Source: Paenibacillus_E qinlingensis_A (GTDB taxonomy: Bacteria > Bacillota > Bacilli > Paenibacillales > NBRC-103111). Taken from it: a DNA stretch of 64,000 bases. The stretch spans positions 1 to 64,000 of the forward strand of contig NZ_JAVDSB010000014.1 in assembly GCF_031455095.1 (NCBI RefSeq), written 5' to 3'. The notes beneath the pieces were generated by a model. It saw only the letters and a program-made list of their open reading frames with translations. It was not told where the DNA came from and did no database searches. The position numbers were made by a program, and so were the translations under genes. This document shows positions 44,258-53,201 of the stretch, piece after piece; the first letter of the stretch is position 1, and each line of letters starts with the position of its first letter.

Positions 44258-45303
44258 GCACTACCAAGCGTGATGTGACAATCCGGAGCCAAAGTTACTC
44301 TTTTTTAATAAGCAAAAAAGCCATTATCATCACTCTATCTCTATTACTTGCCGTCATCCTCATGATGATTATAAGTACAGGTGTCGGCAGTATTACGATT
44401 AAACCATTGGATGTTGTACGCGCTGTATTTGGCAATGGAGAGGGTTCCAGTACAATGATTGTGCGAACCTTGCGCCTACCACGTGTCATTATGGCCGTAC
44501 TAATCGGTGCATCGTTAGGCGTCGCTGGTGCAATTCTGCAAGGGATCGTCCGCAATCCGCTAACCTCACCGGATACGATTGGTACAACAGGCGGGGCATC
44601 GCTCGGTGCTGTTTCGTTTTTCTTCTTTTTCTCAGATAAACTTAGCATTCATTGGCTGCCTGTCGCCGCTATTCTAGGTGCATTCGTTGCAACCTTGCTG
44701 GTGTACTTGTTTTCATGGAAAAATGGCATAACTCCGCTGCGACTCGTACTTATTGGAACGGGGCTTACAGCTGCGATGAGTGCAATCTCCTATCTCTTAA
44801 TGCTTACAGGCCCTATTGTGCTTGCTCAGCAATCACTTACTTTCATGACGGGCAGCATTTACGGTGTATCGTGGACCAAAGCTGTGTATCCCTTGTTACC
44901 CTGGGTTATTGTTTTGATCCCGGTCATCTTCATCTGTGCGCGGCATATTACCGTGCAATCCCTAGGTGAAGACATCGCGATGAGTGTCGGTAGTCGTGTT
45001 CAACGTCAAAGATTCCTCTTAATTATGCTCAGTGTTGCCTTGTCTGGAGCTGCTGTTGCATTTGGTGGAGCCATCGGCTTCATCGGGCTTATGGCCCCAC
45101 ATATTTCACGTAAGCTAGTTGGTCCTAGCTTCGGCTCTTTGATACCTGTCTCTGCTTTAACTGGCTCCCTGCTGCTATTGCTTGCTGACTTAGCGGGTCG
45201 TTTCCTATTCAAACCGCTCGACATTCCAGCAGGTGTTTTCACGGCAGCAATCGGTGCCCCCATTTTCATCTATGTCCTATATCGAAGTAGAAATCGCGGT
45301 TAA
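44254..45303 (+). CDS. FecCD-family iron-siderophore permease, second subunit
   Basis: 349 aa with a polar N-terminus and about ten membrane segments. RTLRLPRVIMAVLIGASLGVAGAILQGIVRNPLTSPDTIGTTGGA is the signature, and GAIGFIGLMAPHISRKLVG the contact motif. The 4-bp overlap with the preceding permease and the ATPase directly after it mark one import complex. Confidence 0.94.
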   Translation: MSTTKRDVTIRSQSYSFLISKKAIIITLSLLLAVILMMIISTGVGSITIKPLDVVRAVFGNGEGSSTMIVRTLRLPRVIMAVLIGASLGVAGAILQGIVRNPLTSPDTIGTTGGASLGAVSFFFFFSDKLSIHWLPVAAILGAFVATLLVYLFSWKNGITPLRLVLIGTGLTAAMSAISYLLMLTGPIVLAQQSLTFMTGSIYGVSWTKAVYPLLPWVIVLIPVIFICARHITVQSLGEDIAMSVGSRVQRQRFLLIMLSVALSGAAVAFGGAIGFIGLMAPHISRKLVGPSFGSLIPVSALTGSLLLLLADLAGRFLFKPLDIPAGVFTAAIGAPIFIYVLYRSRNRG

Positions 45304-45333
45304 GCCATGTCTACGACAAAGGAGAACAAGTTC

Positions 45334-46164
45334 ATGACAACCTTAGACCCAGCTCTCGAAGCCCAATCGCTTCGCTTGACATATGGAGAAACAACTATTT
45401 TTCAAAGCTTAGATGTACAAATCCCAAAGGGAAAAATAACTGTTTTTATCGGTAGCAATGGCTGTGGGAAATCAACGTTGCTGCGCTCGCTGGCCAGACT
45501 CATGAAACCGACCTCAGGGAGCATCTTACTAGACAGCCATGAGATCGCTAAGCTGTCTACGAAAGAAGTCGCTAGACGGATGGCCATCCTGCCTCAAGGG
45601 CCTGTAGCACCAGAAGGCCTCACCGTCAGACAACTCGTCAAACAGGGACGATATCCGTATCAAAGCTGGCTGCAGCAATGGAGTGAAGAGGATGAGAACA
45701 AGGTCATGAAGGCTCTTGAGCTTACCGATATGTTAGAGGTTGCCGATCGCACTGTAGATTCACTCTCTGGTGGACAACGCCAGCGCGCATGGATTGCAAT
45801 GACCTTAGCTCAAGATACACCTACCTTGCTCCTAGATGAGCCAACCACCTATCTAGATCTTACGCATCAGATTGAGGTACTGGACTTACTATTCGAACTG
45901 AACGAGCGAGAACAACGTACAATTGTCATGGTCCTTCATGACATTAATCTAGCTTGTCGCTATGCTCACCACATTGTCAGCATCAAAAAAGGCGCTATTT
46001 ATGCCGAAGGCAAGCCAGAGGACATTGTCAATGCTTCCTTGCTGCGTGAGGTATTCGATATGGATTGCCAAGTGACCACCGATCCGATCTTCGGAACACC
46101 AATGTGCATTCCGTATGGCAAGGGTCGCATCCTGCTAACAAAAGAACCCCAATCACAATTGTGA
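45334..46164 (+). CDS. Iron-siderophore ABC transporter ATPase (FepC/YusV-like)
   Basis: 276 aa from the ATG at 45334 with AAAGGAG; the ATG at 45307 lacks a site. Walker A GSNGCGKST, signature LSGGQRQRAW, Walker B TLLLDEPTTYLDLTHQ, H-loop VLHDINLACRYAHH. It energises the two FecCD permeases for import of ferric siderophores. The terminator stem overlaps the last codons. Confidence 0.94.
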   Translation: MTTLDPALEAQSLRLTYGETTIFQSLDVQIPKGKITVFIGSNGCGKSTLLRSLARLMKPTSGSILLDSHEIAKLSTKEVARRMAILPQGPVAPEGLTVRQLVKQGRYPYQSWLQQWSEEDENKVMKALELTDMLEVADRTVDSLSGGQRQRAWIAMTLAQDTPTLLLDEPTTYLDLTHQIEVLDLLFELNEREQRTIVMVLHDINLACRYAHHIVSIKKGAIYAEGKPEDIVNASLLREVFDMDCQVTTDPIFGTPMCIPYGKGRILLTKEPQSQL

Positions 46165-46176
46165 TAGGGGTTCTTC
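46142..46176 (+). terminator. Terminator of the siderophore uptake operon
   Basis: AAGAACCCC-AATCACAA pairs with TTGTGAT-AGGGGTTCTT, spanning the ATPase stop codon; T-rich sequence follows. Confidence 0.88.
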
Positions 46177-46195
46177 TTTTATAACGGTATAAGTG

Positions 46196-46558
46196 CTAAA
46201 TCGTTCTTGCGTATGTAGCCATATTATAATTGCTTTCTAGACTTACACTAACGGAAATGACATTTCTTCTTACCGCGAAATCAAACAAAATTTCCCCATG
46301 CGTCCAGCTCTTCTTACGCTTCAATGACTCTATCGCCATCTGACGGAAAGATTGAAATTGTAACTCCGTCAGCCCCACATTTTCTACCGCTGACAATGCA
46401 CCTTCTGTGCCTTCAAACGGCAGGTGTTTAATGCCAAATTTCCCAATCTCGTTGTTTCGAATATGAACAAATACAGTGCCGGAGTTCATATGCGAAAGCT
46501 CTTCTTTGATCTTTCGAAATACCACATCAATTTGTCTCGCGAGTGTAAAATGATCCAT
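46196..46558 (-). CDS. Conserved hypothetical protein
   Basis: 120 aa with alternating helix and strand: FTLARQIDVVFRKIKEELSHM, VFVHIRNNEIGKFGIKHLPFEG and SVSVSLESNYNMATYART. No family recognised and no catalytic motif. It is monocistronic, converging on the siderophore operon. A ~290-bp AT-rich stretch separates it from the chemoreceptor gene. Confidence 0.6.
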   Translation of the reverse strand: MDHFTLARQIDVVFRKIKEELSHMNSGTVFVHIRNNEIGKFGIKHLPFEGTEGALSAVENVGLTELQFQSFRQMAIESLKRKKSWTHGEILFDFAVRRNVISVSVSLESNYNMATYARTI

Positions 46559-46850
46559 CTTTGTGCTACAACTCCTTAAATTACTTTTATTTATAAATTA
46601 TGTGAATTTTTTGTGACTGTAGTCCCATTATACCCACTGATTTTACATAATTCAACAGTTAATTCCCAATATTTGAAAAATTCACTATATTCTTTATATT
46701 CAAGCAATGAAAATGTCAATTTTCTTTGTAAATACTGAACGTTTCATGTCGAAAAACTGTAGAATGTTTCCAAGTTCAGTGATATAATTTTCGAATATGC
46801 TTAATAATATTCTCCATATGTTAACAAATTTTGCAGAGGAGTCGGTCGGA

Positions 46851-48110
46851 TTGGAACAAATCTCATCCTTATCGTTTAGAAAGAAACTACAACTTGGTTG
46901 TTTTGCACTAATTGGTTTAAACTCTCTTTTTATGTTAATTGTAACTTTCGCCTCAGACTGGAACCGCTTACTCGGCATTATTTTCCTAGTAATTATTCTA
47001 GCAGGAAGTTTTCCGTTCATTCGTTGGTTTGAAGCTCAATTGACAGAACCTATTGCAGATATCTCTCGTATTGCGCTCAACATCTCCAAAGGTGATTTCT
47101 CCCAAAAAGTAGCAATCACAAGTGACGATTCCCTAGGTCAACTAGGTCAATCTTTTAACAAGATGATTGACAAGCTTCGCGATATTCTACGTGATACAGG
47201 GACTATTTCGAAACAGGTCTTCCAGACAAGTCGTGATATCTATGTGAAAAATGAAAGCTTCCGCACGGTTCTTGAACAAGTGAGTATTTCGGCCCATGAG
47301 CTTGCAGCAGGTGCGGGACAAATCTCCGAGGAGATTTCAGGCGTTTCCATCACGTCCAAAGATATTGAAGTGAAAATTGTCAATTATGCTGGATCTGCCC
47401 AAGAAATGAAACACCGTTCGGATCAAATGATGACCCTCGTTGAAAAAGGACGCACATCGGTTGAGAGCCAAGGCGTCGGCATGAAACGAAATGTAGAAGT
47501 AACTAAACAGGTTTCAGATACAATTGCTATGCTTGCTCGCCAAGCAGCTGGTATTACGAATGTAACTCGGTCCATCTCCGAGATTGCTGAACAAACGAAC
47601 CTCTTGTCCCTTAACGCATCCATTGAGGCAGCTAGAGCTGGTGAGCATGGACGTGGTTTTGCCGTCGTAGCTCAAGAAGTGCGTAAGCTCGCTGAAGAAT
47701 CGACTTCCCTAACACGTGAAGTATTCGGCTTCGTTAAGAGCATTGAACAAGGGATCCAAGATGCCATTCGCAGCATTCAAGTGAACGAAGATGTCGTTAA
47801 GAAGCAGACCGTCTTGATCGATCAAACCGAAATTGTATTTGCTGAGATTGTTGGCAGCGTCGGCTTTATCTCGGAAGAGATAACACGCTTCGCTGAAGAG
47901 AGCGAAAGCATGCTTCAAAGCTCAGGACAAATTGCTGCTGCCATGGAAAATATTTCAGCCATTACAGAAGAATCCGCGGCTGGTACGCAAGAAGTGTCCG
48001 CTTCGATGAATGAGCAAATTTCAACGGTGCAGGGCATCGTTACACAAGCGGAAGAAATGACGCGGGTAGTGACCCAACTGCAGCAGACGATTCAGATATT
48101 TAAACTTTAA
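46851..48110 (+). CDS. Methyl-accepting chemotaxis protein without an extracellular sensor domain
   Basis: 419 aa from the TTG at 46851, preceded by GAGGAG; an ATG at 46797 has no site. Two hydrophobic segments (about residues 13-32 and 38-56) are joined by only about six residues, so there is no ligand-binding ectodomain. A HAMP domain follows (about 60-112), then a signalling domain with the hairpin tip IAEQTNLLSLNASIEAARAGEHGRGFAVVAQEVRKLAEES. It may sense membrane or cytoplasmic state. Confidence 0.9.
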   Translation: MEQISSLSFRKKLQLGCFALIGLNSLFMLIVTFASDWNRLLGIIFLVIILAGSFPFIRWFEAQLTEPIADISRIALNISKGDFSQKVAITSDDSLGQLGQSFNKMIDKLRDILRDTGTISKQVFQTSRDIYVKNESFRTVLEQVSISAHELAAGAGQISEEISGVSITSKDIEVKIVNYAGSAQEMKHRSDQMMTLVEKGRTSVESQGVGMKRNVEVTKQVSDTIAMLARQAAGITNVTRSISEIAEQTNLLSLNASIEAARAGEHGRGFAVVAQEVRKLAEESTSLTREVFGFVKSIEQGIQDAIRSIQVNEDVVKKQTVLIDQTEIVFAEIVGSVGFISEEITRFAEESESMLQSSGQIAAAMENISAITEESAAGTQEVSASMNEQISTVQGIVTQAEEMTRVVTQLQQTIQIFKL

Positions 48111-48120
48111 TACATAAAGG

Positions 48121-48158
48121 AAACAGCCCCTCGAGACCTTCTCCGAGGGGCTGTTTTT
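48121..48158. terminator. Bidirectional terminator after the chemoreceptor gene
   Basis: AAACAGCCCCTCG pairs with CGAGGGGCTGTTT around AGACCTTCTC. Confidence 0.92.
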
Positions 48159-48171
48159 CTTTGCAAATAGC

Positions 48172-49980
48172 CTAAACGCGAACTTTCGATTCCGTTAGTT
48201 CCATGAATTGCTTCACGTCTTGTGCTGCCATATCCACGGCGCTTTGCCAGAAATCTGGCTCTGTCAGATCCACGCCGAGATGTTTTTTCGCAAGTTCTTC
48301 TACATTCATGCTGCCCGTATCTCTAAGCAGTGAGATGTACTTGTCTTCGAAGGACGCGCCTTCCTGCACAGCTCTGGCGTAAATACCTGCAGAGAACATG
48401 TATCCGAAGGTATACGGGAAATTGTAGAACGGCACATCCGTCGCATAGAAGTGCAGCTTAGCTGCCCAGAAATGCGGATGATAGCTGCTCAATGCATCTT
48501 TGTAAGCGAGCTTTTGAGCATCAACCATGAGCTCATTAAGGCGCTCCACACTGACTAAGCCTTGACTGCGTTCCGCGTAGAAGTTCGTCTCAAAAATAAA
48601 CCGCGCATGAATGTTCATGAAGAACGCGATAGCCCGCTGGATTTTATCCTCGAGCAGAACAATGCGCTCATCATCTGTCGAAGCACTCTTCACGACAGCA
48701 TCCGCTACGATCATCTCAGCAAAGGTAGATGCGGTTTCTGCCACGTTCATCGCATACTCTTGCGCCAGAGCCGGCATATCCGTCATCACATGCTGATGAT
48801 AGCCATGCCCAAGCTCGTGAGCGAGCGTAGAGACGTTGTTTAGCGTTCCGCCGTACGTCATGAAGATACGTGTCTCACCCGCTAGCGGGAATGACGTACA
48901 GAAGCCGCCAGGGCGCTTACCAGGACGGTCTTCTGCTTCGATCCAGCGCTTCTCGAAAGCTTCCGCTGAGAAGGCAGCAAGCTTCGGACTAAATTGCTTG
49001 AACTGATCAATGATCAGACTCGCACCCTCATCATAGGAAATCTTCTTGGATGAATCGCCAAGCGGCGCATCGACGTCAACCCATGCCAGCTTGTCAACCC
49101 CAAGCAGCTTCGCTTTTCGATTGAGATATTCCACGAAAAGACCTTTATTACGGTCAATGACGTCCCACATCACGTTCAATGTTTTTTCTTCCATCCGATT
49201 GATCGCTAGCGGTTCTTTATGTATGCTTTTCCAGCCTCTTGCCTTATAAACCTGAAGACGGAAGCCAGCCAAGTGATTCAATGCTTCTGCACAGTATTCC
49301 TCTTTATTCGTCCAAGCCTGCTCCCATTTATCAAATAGATCTAGACGTTCTTCGCGATTCTCCGTATGCAGCTTATTAAAGGCTTGACCCGCCGATAATT
49401 CAACTTGCTTGCCATCGACTTCAACAGCCATGCTGAATTGACCTACGGTCGAATTGTACAAATCGCTCCACCCATGATAGCCGTCTACGGCCAAATCATT
49501 AATTAACGCCTCTTGTTCTGGCGGGAGTTTTTCTTTAGCTAGTGAGCGTCGCTCATCCAATGAAAAGGCAATAGCTTGAAAAGGCTCTTGCTGTAGTATC
49601 GCTCCCCAGACCTGATCTGGCACACCTGTCAGAATCTGATCAAAATGTGTGAGGGACGATAAATGCTCGGCATATAAGCTTTTCACTTGTCCACTGAGTA
49701 CAGGTGCTTTTTTGTCCTTCTGATTATCCGCCTGCAAGCAACCCACGAAGGAATCAGCCTCATGAATATGCATCACATTGTGCTGAAGCAATTCAATCAA
49801 TTGTGCTAGTTGCGCTGTGTCCTCCACGCTTTCCGGGGAAGCCGTATGACGAACTTGCTCTTGAAAAGATGCAATCGATTCCTGAAGCTTCTTCAGGTGT
49901 GCAGCGAATGCAGGAGAGTCACTTCCTCCAGGGAAAAATGTTTCAAGATTCCATGTTTGATTAAGAGGTAATGTTAACAA
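48172..49980 (-). CDS. pepF: Oligoendopeptidase F family zinc metallopeptidase
   Basis: 602 aa. The start is taken as the TTG at 49980 because AGGTGATC, the anti-SD complement, lies just upstream; the GTG at 49989 falls inside that site. N-terminus LTLPLNQTWNLETFFPGGS matches the M3B family. The zinc site is LAHELGHGYHQ, HEXXH at about residue 390, and a downstream Glu acts as third ligand. It degrades short peptides in the cytoplasm. Confidence 0.94.
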   Translation of the reverse strand: MLTLPLNQTWNLETFFPGGSDSPAFAAHLKKLQESIASFQEQVRHTASPESVEDTAQLAQLIELLQHNVMHIHEADSFVGCLQADNQKDKKAPVLSGQVKSLYAEHLSSLTHFDQILTGVPDQVWGAILQQEPFQAIAFSLDERRSLAKEKLPPEQEALINDLAVDGYHGWSDLYNSTVGQFSMAVEVDGKQVELSAGQAFNKLHTENREERLDLFDKWEQAWTNKEEYCAEALNHLAGFRLQVYKARGWKSIHKEPLAINRMEEKTLNVMWDVIDRNKGLFVEYLNRKAKLLGVDKLAWVDVDAPLGDSSKKISYDEGASLIIDQFKQFSPKLAAFSAEAFEKRWIEAEDRPGKRPGGFCTSFPLAGETRIFMTYGGTLNNVSTLAHELGHGYHQHVMTDMPALAQEYAMNVAETASTFAEMIVADAVVKSASTDDERIVLLEDKIQRAIAFFMNIHARFIFETNFYAERSQGLVSVERLNELMVDAQKLAYKDALSSYHPHFWAAKLHFYATDVPFYNFPYTFGYMFSAGIYARAVQEGASFEDKYISLLRDTGSMNVEELAKKHLGVDLTEPDFWQSAVDMAAQDVKQFMELTESKVRV

Positions 49981-50136
49981 TGCGATCACCTATCCTTTCC
50001 ACTTTTAATTAAATCATATCCGTTCGTCATTCGCCAACTATCCGCATCTTCCTCATTGCTTCTCTTCAAAAAGTATGCTTCAATTATGTATAGTTCCTTC
50101 GGACTAAATCGGAACAGGATGGGTGATTTCTTACTA

Positions 50137-50301
50137 ATGAAACCGTTGCAAATTTCTCCTGAAACAGCTGTGAAGTTAGCGGAACAGCTTAAAGTACCTT
50201 TAGAACATCTCATGCATATGCCACAACATATTCTCCTGCAGAAACTAGCTGAGCTCGCGAAAAGTTCTTCCTCCGACAAGAGCGAATCAGAAACGAAGTA
50301 A
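50137..50301 (+). CDS. YycC-like small protein
   Basis: 54 aa from the ATG at 50137. The frame is open for 27 more codons upstream, but the family begins at MKPLQISPETAVKLAEQL. The block VPLEHLMHMPQHILLQKLAELA is the family core. It is strongly helical. B. subtilis YycC is of unknown function. A weak GGGTGA site lies upstream. Exact start uncertain. Confidence 0.65.
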   Translation: MKPLQISPETAVKLAEQLKVPLEHLMHMPQHILLQKLAELAKSSSSDKSESETK

Positions 50302-50304
50302 CTC

Positions 50305-50550
50305 TTGATACCTTTTGCCAATACTTGGCCTTACGACATCATCATGAAGGACATTTACGTGGCCCAATGTCCATTCTGTCTGAGCTCAAATGTCTTATTG
50401 CCGCTCAAAATTGATGAACTCACCTCTATTCACGAAGGTAAAAAGAAACTCCTTGTGTTCCCTTGCTGTCATAACAAATTGACACTTGTGGATACAGATC
50501 GAGATTATTTATTAGCGGACACCGCGGTGCGAAACAAACATAATTCGTAG
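50305..50550 (+). CDS. Small Cys-containing protein, possible zinc-binding
   Basis: 81 aa from TTG, or 68 aa from the in-frame ATG at 50344; neither has a clear ribosome site, so it may be translationally coupled to the preceding small gene. CPFC and FPCCH spaced 33 residues apart could form a zinc ribbon. The tail is polar. No family recognised. It precedes the GGDEF gene on the same strand. Confidence 0.55.
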   Translation: MIPFANTWPYDIIMKDIYVAQCPFCLSSNVLLPLKIDELTSIHEGKKKLLVFPCCHNKLTLVDTDRDYLLADTAVRNKHNS

Positions 50551-50577
50551 TTCATTGCAAGGAGCAAACGAACCTTT

Positions 50578-51687
50578 ATGAATGAGTATCTCATTCCTTT
50601 GACAAGCGCATGTACCTTAGTGACCTTAAATTATTTAGCGTTAAAAGTTCATAGCAAAATGCTGATTGATTCACACGAACATCTATTCGCATCATTACTT
50701 ACGGGTTTGGCCAGCATCATCATGATGCTGGTTCCTCTCCCAGAGACATTTGGCATCATCGATCTTCGTTCATTACCCATCTTCATGGCCGGATTGCGAT
50801 ATGGATTACCTGTTGCACTTTTTTCAACCTTACTTCCAGCAGGTACTAGTCTCATCGTATCTGACAATCAAGCCTGGTTCATCATCGCACAAGACCTCAT
50901 TGCCCCAGCCATCATTAGCTCCTTTTTCCATAACAAAGAGTACCGTAACGGCTTCATGGACATTCCTATTCGAATTGCACTCCAAATATGTGCTTTCGTT
51001 TACATTCTTCGTCTAGTTACACATAGCTTCCTGACAAGCAGCTTTTCTTGGTCGTATACCCTTGATCAACTATTTATGTTTGCGATTACATCTGCCACCC
51101 TCTTCATGATCATCATCATGGTGAATGACGAGAACAACAATTGGCGACTGCAACGAAAGCTTGAGTTGCAAGCGAATCAAGATGGTTTAACCAAGCTGCC
51201 CAATTTAAGAAGCTTTATGCCAATTGCACAGCGTGCACTACATAAGCGAAAAGTCTCCATCATGATGATTGATCTAGATAACTTCAAGCTATACAACGAT
51301 CGATTCGGACATTTGGAAGGCGATCAACTCCTTCAGGAAGTAAGTTCTGTCCTGCATCATTTGATTGATGAGCAAGATTACTTAGCCAGATACGGGGGAG
51401 AAGAATTTATTCTGCTCTGTTCAGAAACCGATCCTACCCGCGTTCTTAGCTACGGCCAAACCTTATGTACCTCGATTGCGGAACTATTTCTACATAAAAA
51501 GAACGGACTAGAAGCCGCACCGATCTCGATCTCGATTGGAATTTCAACATCAGAATCTTCGCACACGGATCTTAGAACGCTTATTGCAGAAGCCGATCAC
51601 GCGCTCTATCAATCCAAGCATACCGGCAAGAATCGGCCCACCCTTTATGAACACCCTCAAATCAATGTACAAAAAATGAACGCCTAA
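50578..51687 (+). CDS. Membrane diguanylate cyclase (5TM-5TMR_LYT/GGDEF)
   Basis: 369 aa. Five to six membrane segments (about residues 5-180) of LytS/5TMR type, including IDLRSLPIFMAGLRYGLPVALFSTLLPAGT, precede a GGDEF domain (about 200-360). The active site is GGEEF at 273-277, so cyclic-di-GMP synthesis is expected. The inhibitory I-site RxxD is absent (DEQD at 264-267), so product feedback should be weak. A PilZ protein that could read the signal is encoded at 57169. Confidence 0.9.
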   Translation: MNEYLIPLTSACTLVTLNYLALKVHSKMLIDSHEHLFASLLTGLASIIMMLVPLPETFGIIDLRSLPIFMAGLRYGLPVALFSTLLPAGTSLIVSDNQAWFIIAQDLIAPAIISSFFHNKEYRNGFMDIPIRIALQICAFVYILRLVTHSFLTSSFSWSYTLDQLFMFAITSATLFMIIIMVNDENNNWRLQRKLELQANQDGLTKLPNLRSFMPIAQRALHKRKVSIMMIDLDNFKLYNDRFGHLEGDQLLQEVSSVLHHLIDEQDYLARYGGEEFILLCSETDPTRVLSYGQTLCTSIAELFLHKKNGLEAAPISISIGISTSESSHTDLRTLIAEADHALYQSKHTGKNRPTLYEHPQINVQKMNA

Positions 51688-51751
51688 CCATTCGGTTGAT
51701 GACCGTATCATGGTTGAGCGTTCATTATATTTACACGCCTATTGGCTTCAG

Positions 51752-52453
51752 TTAAGTAGCTTGTTTCATCTCTTCAGGCAGCTCTAGGCGCATCGCTAGC
51801 ATATCTTCCCTCGTAGTTATCCATTGTTCTCGACTAGCTCGAATCATCCCGGCGTCCATAATCTTACGATCATTAATGATACGTGAAAACCATTTGACCG
51901 CATCTGAAAAACGTTTCAATCTTCGGCTTAGCTCTCCCATCAGATACATAAGCTTCGCGTTATTCAAATCCATGCCTTCCGTTTCGTATACTTGGATATA
52001 AGCATCTAAGGCGTAGGATAGGAAGCGTTCTTCCTGCTCTGCTTCACCTTTCCCCCGATACAGCCAAGCCAAATGATGCAATAAACCAGCAACCACGCGG
52101 GACTTTTCGTTTTTGATTTGTGCACTGAGAAGAGCCAGCTTAAAACAGTGGACCGAATCTTCCCATGTTCTTTCCCTGCAATAGTCGCGCATCGACCAGT
52201 TCTGAGCTACTTTCTCATGAAACTCTTCTCGCTCGGTCGGCGTCCATTTATCCGAGAAGTTCTCGGTATGCGCATACCCGCAAAAAGGGCAGATCCGAAC
52301 AACGTAATAGTCCGGGTTAATATCCTTATAGTGAAGGCAGAAATCCGTATCTGATTTACTCGCTTTTTTGAAGCTTGGTCGAACCTTCTTCGATTTGAAC
52401 GAATTGGTACAGTAAGTGCATGTCACTGATATCTCATATAAAGGTTCGACCAA
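51752..52453 (-). CDS. DUF2225 family protein
   Basis: 233 aa, TTG start. Two Cys pairs (CTYC at 12-15 and CPFC near 55-58) probably bind zinc at the N-terminal domain. The rest is a TPR-like helical array, with VHCFKLALLSAQIKNEKSRVVAGLLHHLAWLYRGKGE and SRRLKRFSDAVKWFSRII. This is the DUF2225 layout. Function unknown; a protein-protein interaction role is inferred from the repeats. Confidence 0.85.
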   Translation of the reverse strand: MVEPLYEISVTCTYCTNSFKSKKVRPSFKKASKSDTDFCLHYKDINPDYYVVRICPFCGYAHTENFSDKWTPTEREEFHEKVAQNWSMRDYCRERTWEDSVHCFKLALLSAQIKNEKSRVVAGLLHHLAWLYRGKGEAEQEERFLSYALDAYIQVYETEGMDLNNAKLMYLMGELSRRLKRFSDAVKWFSRIINDRKIMDAGMIRASREQWITTREDMLAMRLELPEEMKQAT

Positions 52454-52499
52454 TTGAATTCCCGCCTTTTCCCCTAGTTAGTGTGGTAGGAAGAACGGA

Positions 52500-52892
52500 C
52501 TAGTCTTCCTCAGGTGTGTTTATAAAATGATACGCTGAACCTCTAAGCCGTTCTATGAGAAAAGCCTTTAGGTCCTCCGGCATGCCTATATCTACCATAG
52601 CTTCGGTCATGCAAGATAACCATGCATCTGCATGTTCCCTTGTAATTGGAAATGGCATATGCCTAGCTCGCATCATCGGATGACCATGACGATCAGAATA
52701 CAAGCTTGGACCACCGAAAAATTGGGTAAGAAACAGCTTCTGTTTCTCAATAACTGGGTCTATATCAGCTGGAAAGAGCGGCGAAAGTAACGGATGCTGT
52801 ACTACTTTCGGATAGAATGCCTCTACCAAACGATTTACCGTTTCCGCTCCACCCATCAACTCAAATATGGTTCTGTTCTTGCTCTCTGACAT
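52500..52892 (-). CDS. Truncated haemoglobin (YjbI/trHbO-like)
   Basis: 130 aa. Group II 2-over-2 globin: FELMGGAETVNRLVEAFY, FLTQFFGGPSLYSDRHG and proximal His in RARHMPFPIT, followed by WLSCMTEAM with the conserved Trp. It likely handles oxygen or nitric oxide. ATG start. It may be cotranscribed with the 32-aa gene upstream on the same strand. Confidence 0.93.
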   Translation of the reverse strand: MSESKNRTIFELMGGAETVNRLVEAFYPKVVQHPLLSPLFPADIDPVIEKQKLFLTQFFGGPSLYSDRHGHPMMRARHMPFPITREHADAWLSCMTEAMVDIGMPEDLKAFLIERLRGSAYHFINTPEED

Positions 52893-52916
52893 ACCTAGGA
52901 TCCTCGCAATTCATAT

Positions 52917-53015
52917 TCAATAGTTCTCTAAATCCTCATCTCCTGTGTGCATGAGCGTTTCTCGAATGACAAACACGAACATACAGACAACCAATCCGGC
53001 AATGACACCTGTCAT
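52917..53015 (-). CDS. 32-aa single-pass membrane peptide (tentative)
   Basis: Read directly from the sequence: ATG at 53015 with GGAGTG upstream. MTGVIAGLVVCMFVFVIRET is hydrophobic then basic, with an acidic tail ending in DEDLENY. Short length leaves real doubt, but ribosome site, start and single-span design agree. It lies 24 bp before the truncated haemoglobin gene. Confidence 0.45.
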   Translation of the reverse strand: MTGVIAGLVVCMFVFVIRETLMHTGDEDLENY

Positions 53016-53201
53016 TTGAATCACTCCCGATGTATAGGATTTACGTATACTAGTTCTATTTTACCATAAAAACAAGGACTGAACAGTCCCAAGGACTAAA
53101 ATAAAGTGCTATTCAGTCCTACTACTACTTCAAGAAATTCGGGACGGCATGTATGTCCAAGCTTATTCATATAGTTGAATAAGAGGAGGTATCTATCGTC
53201 T

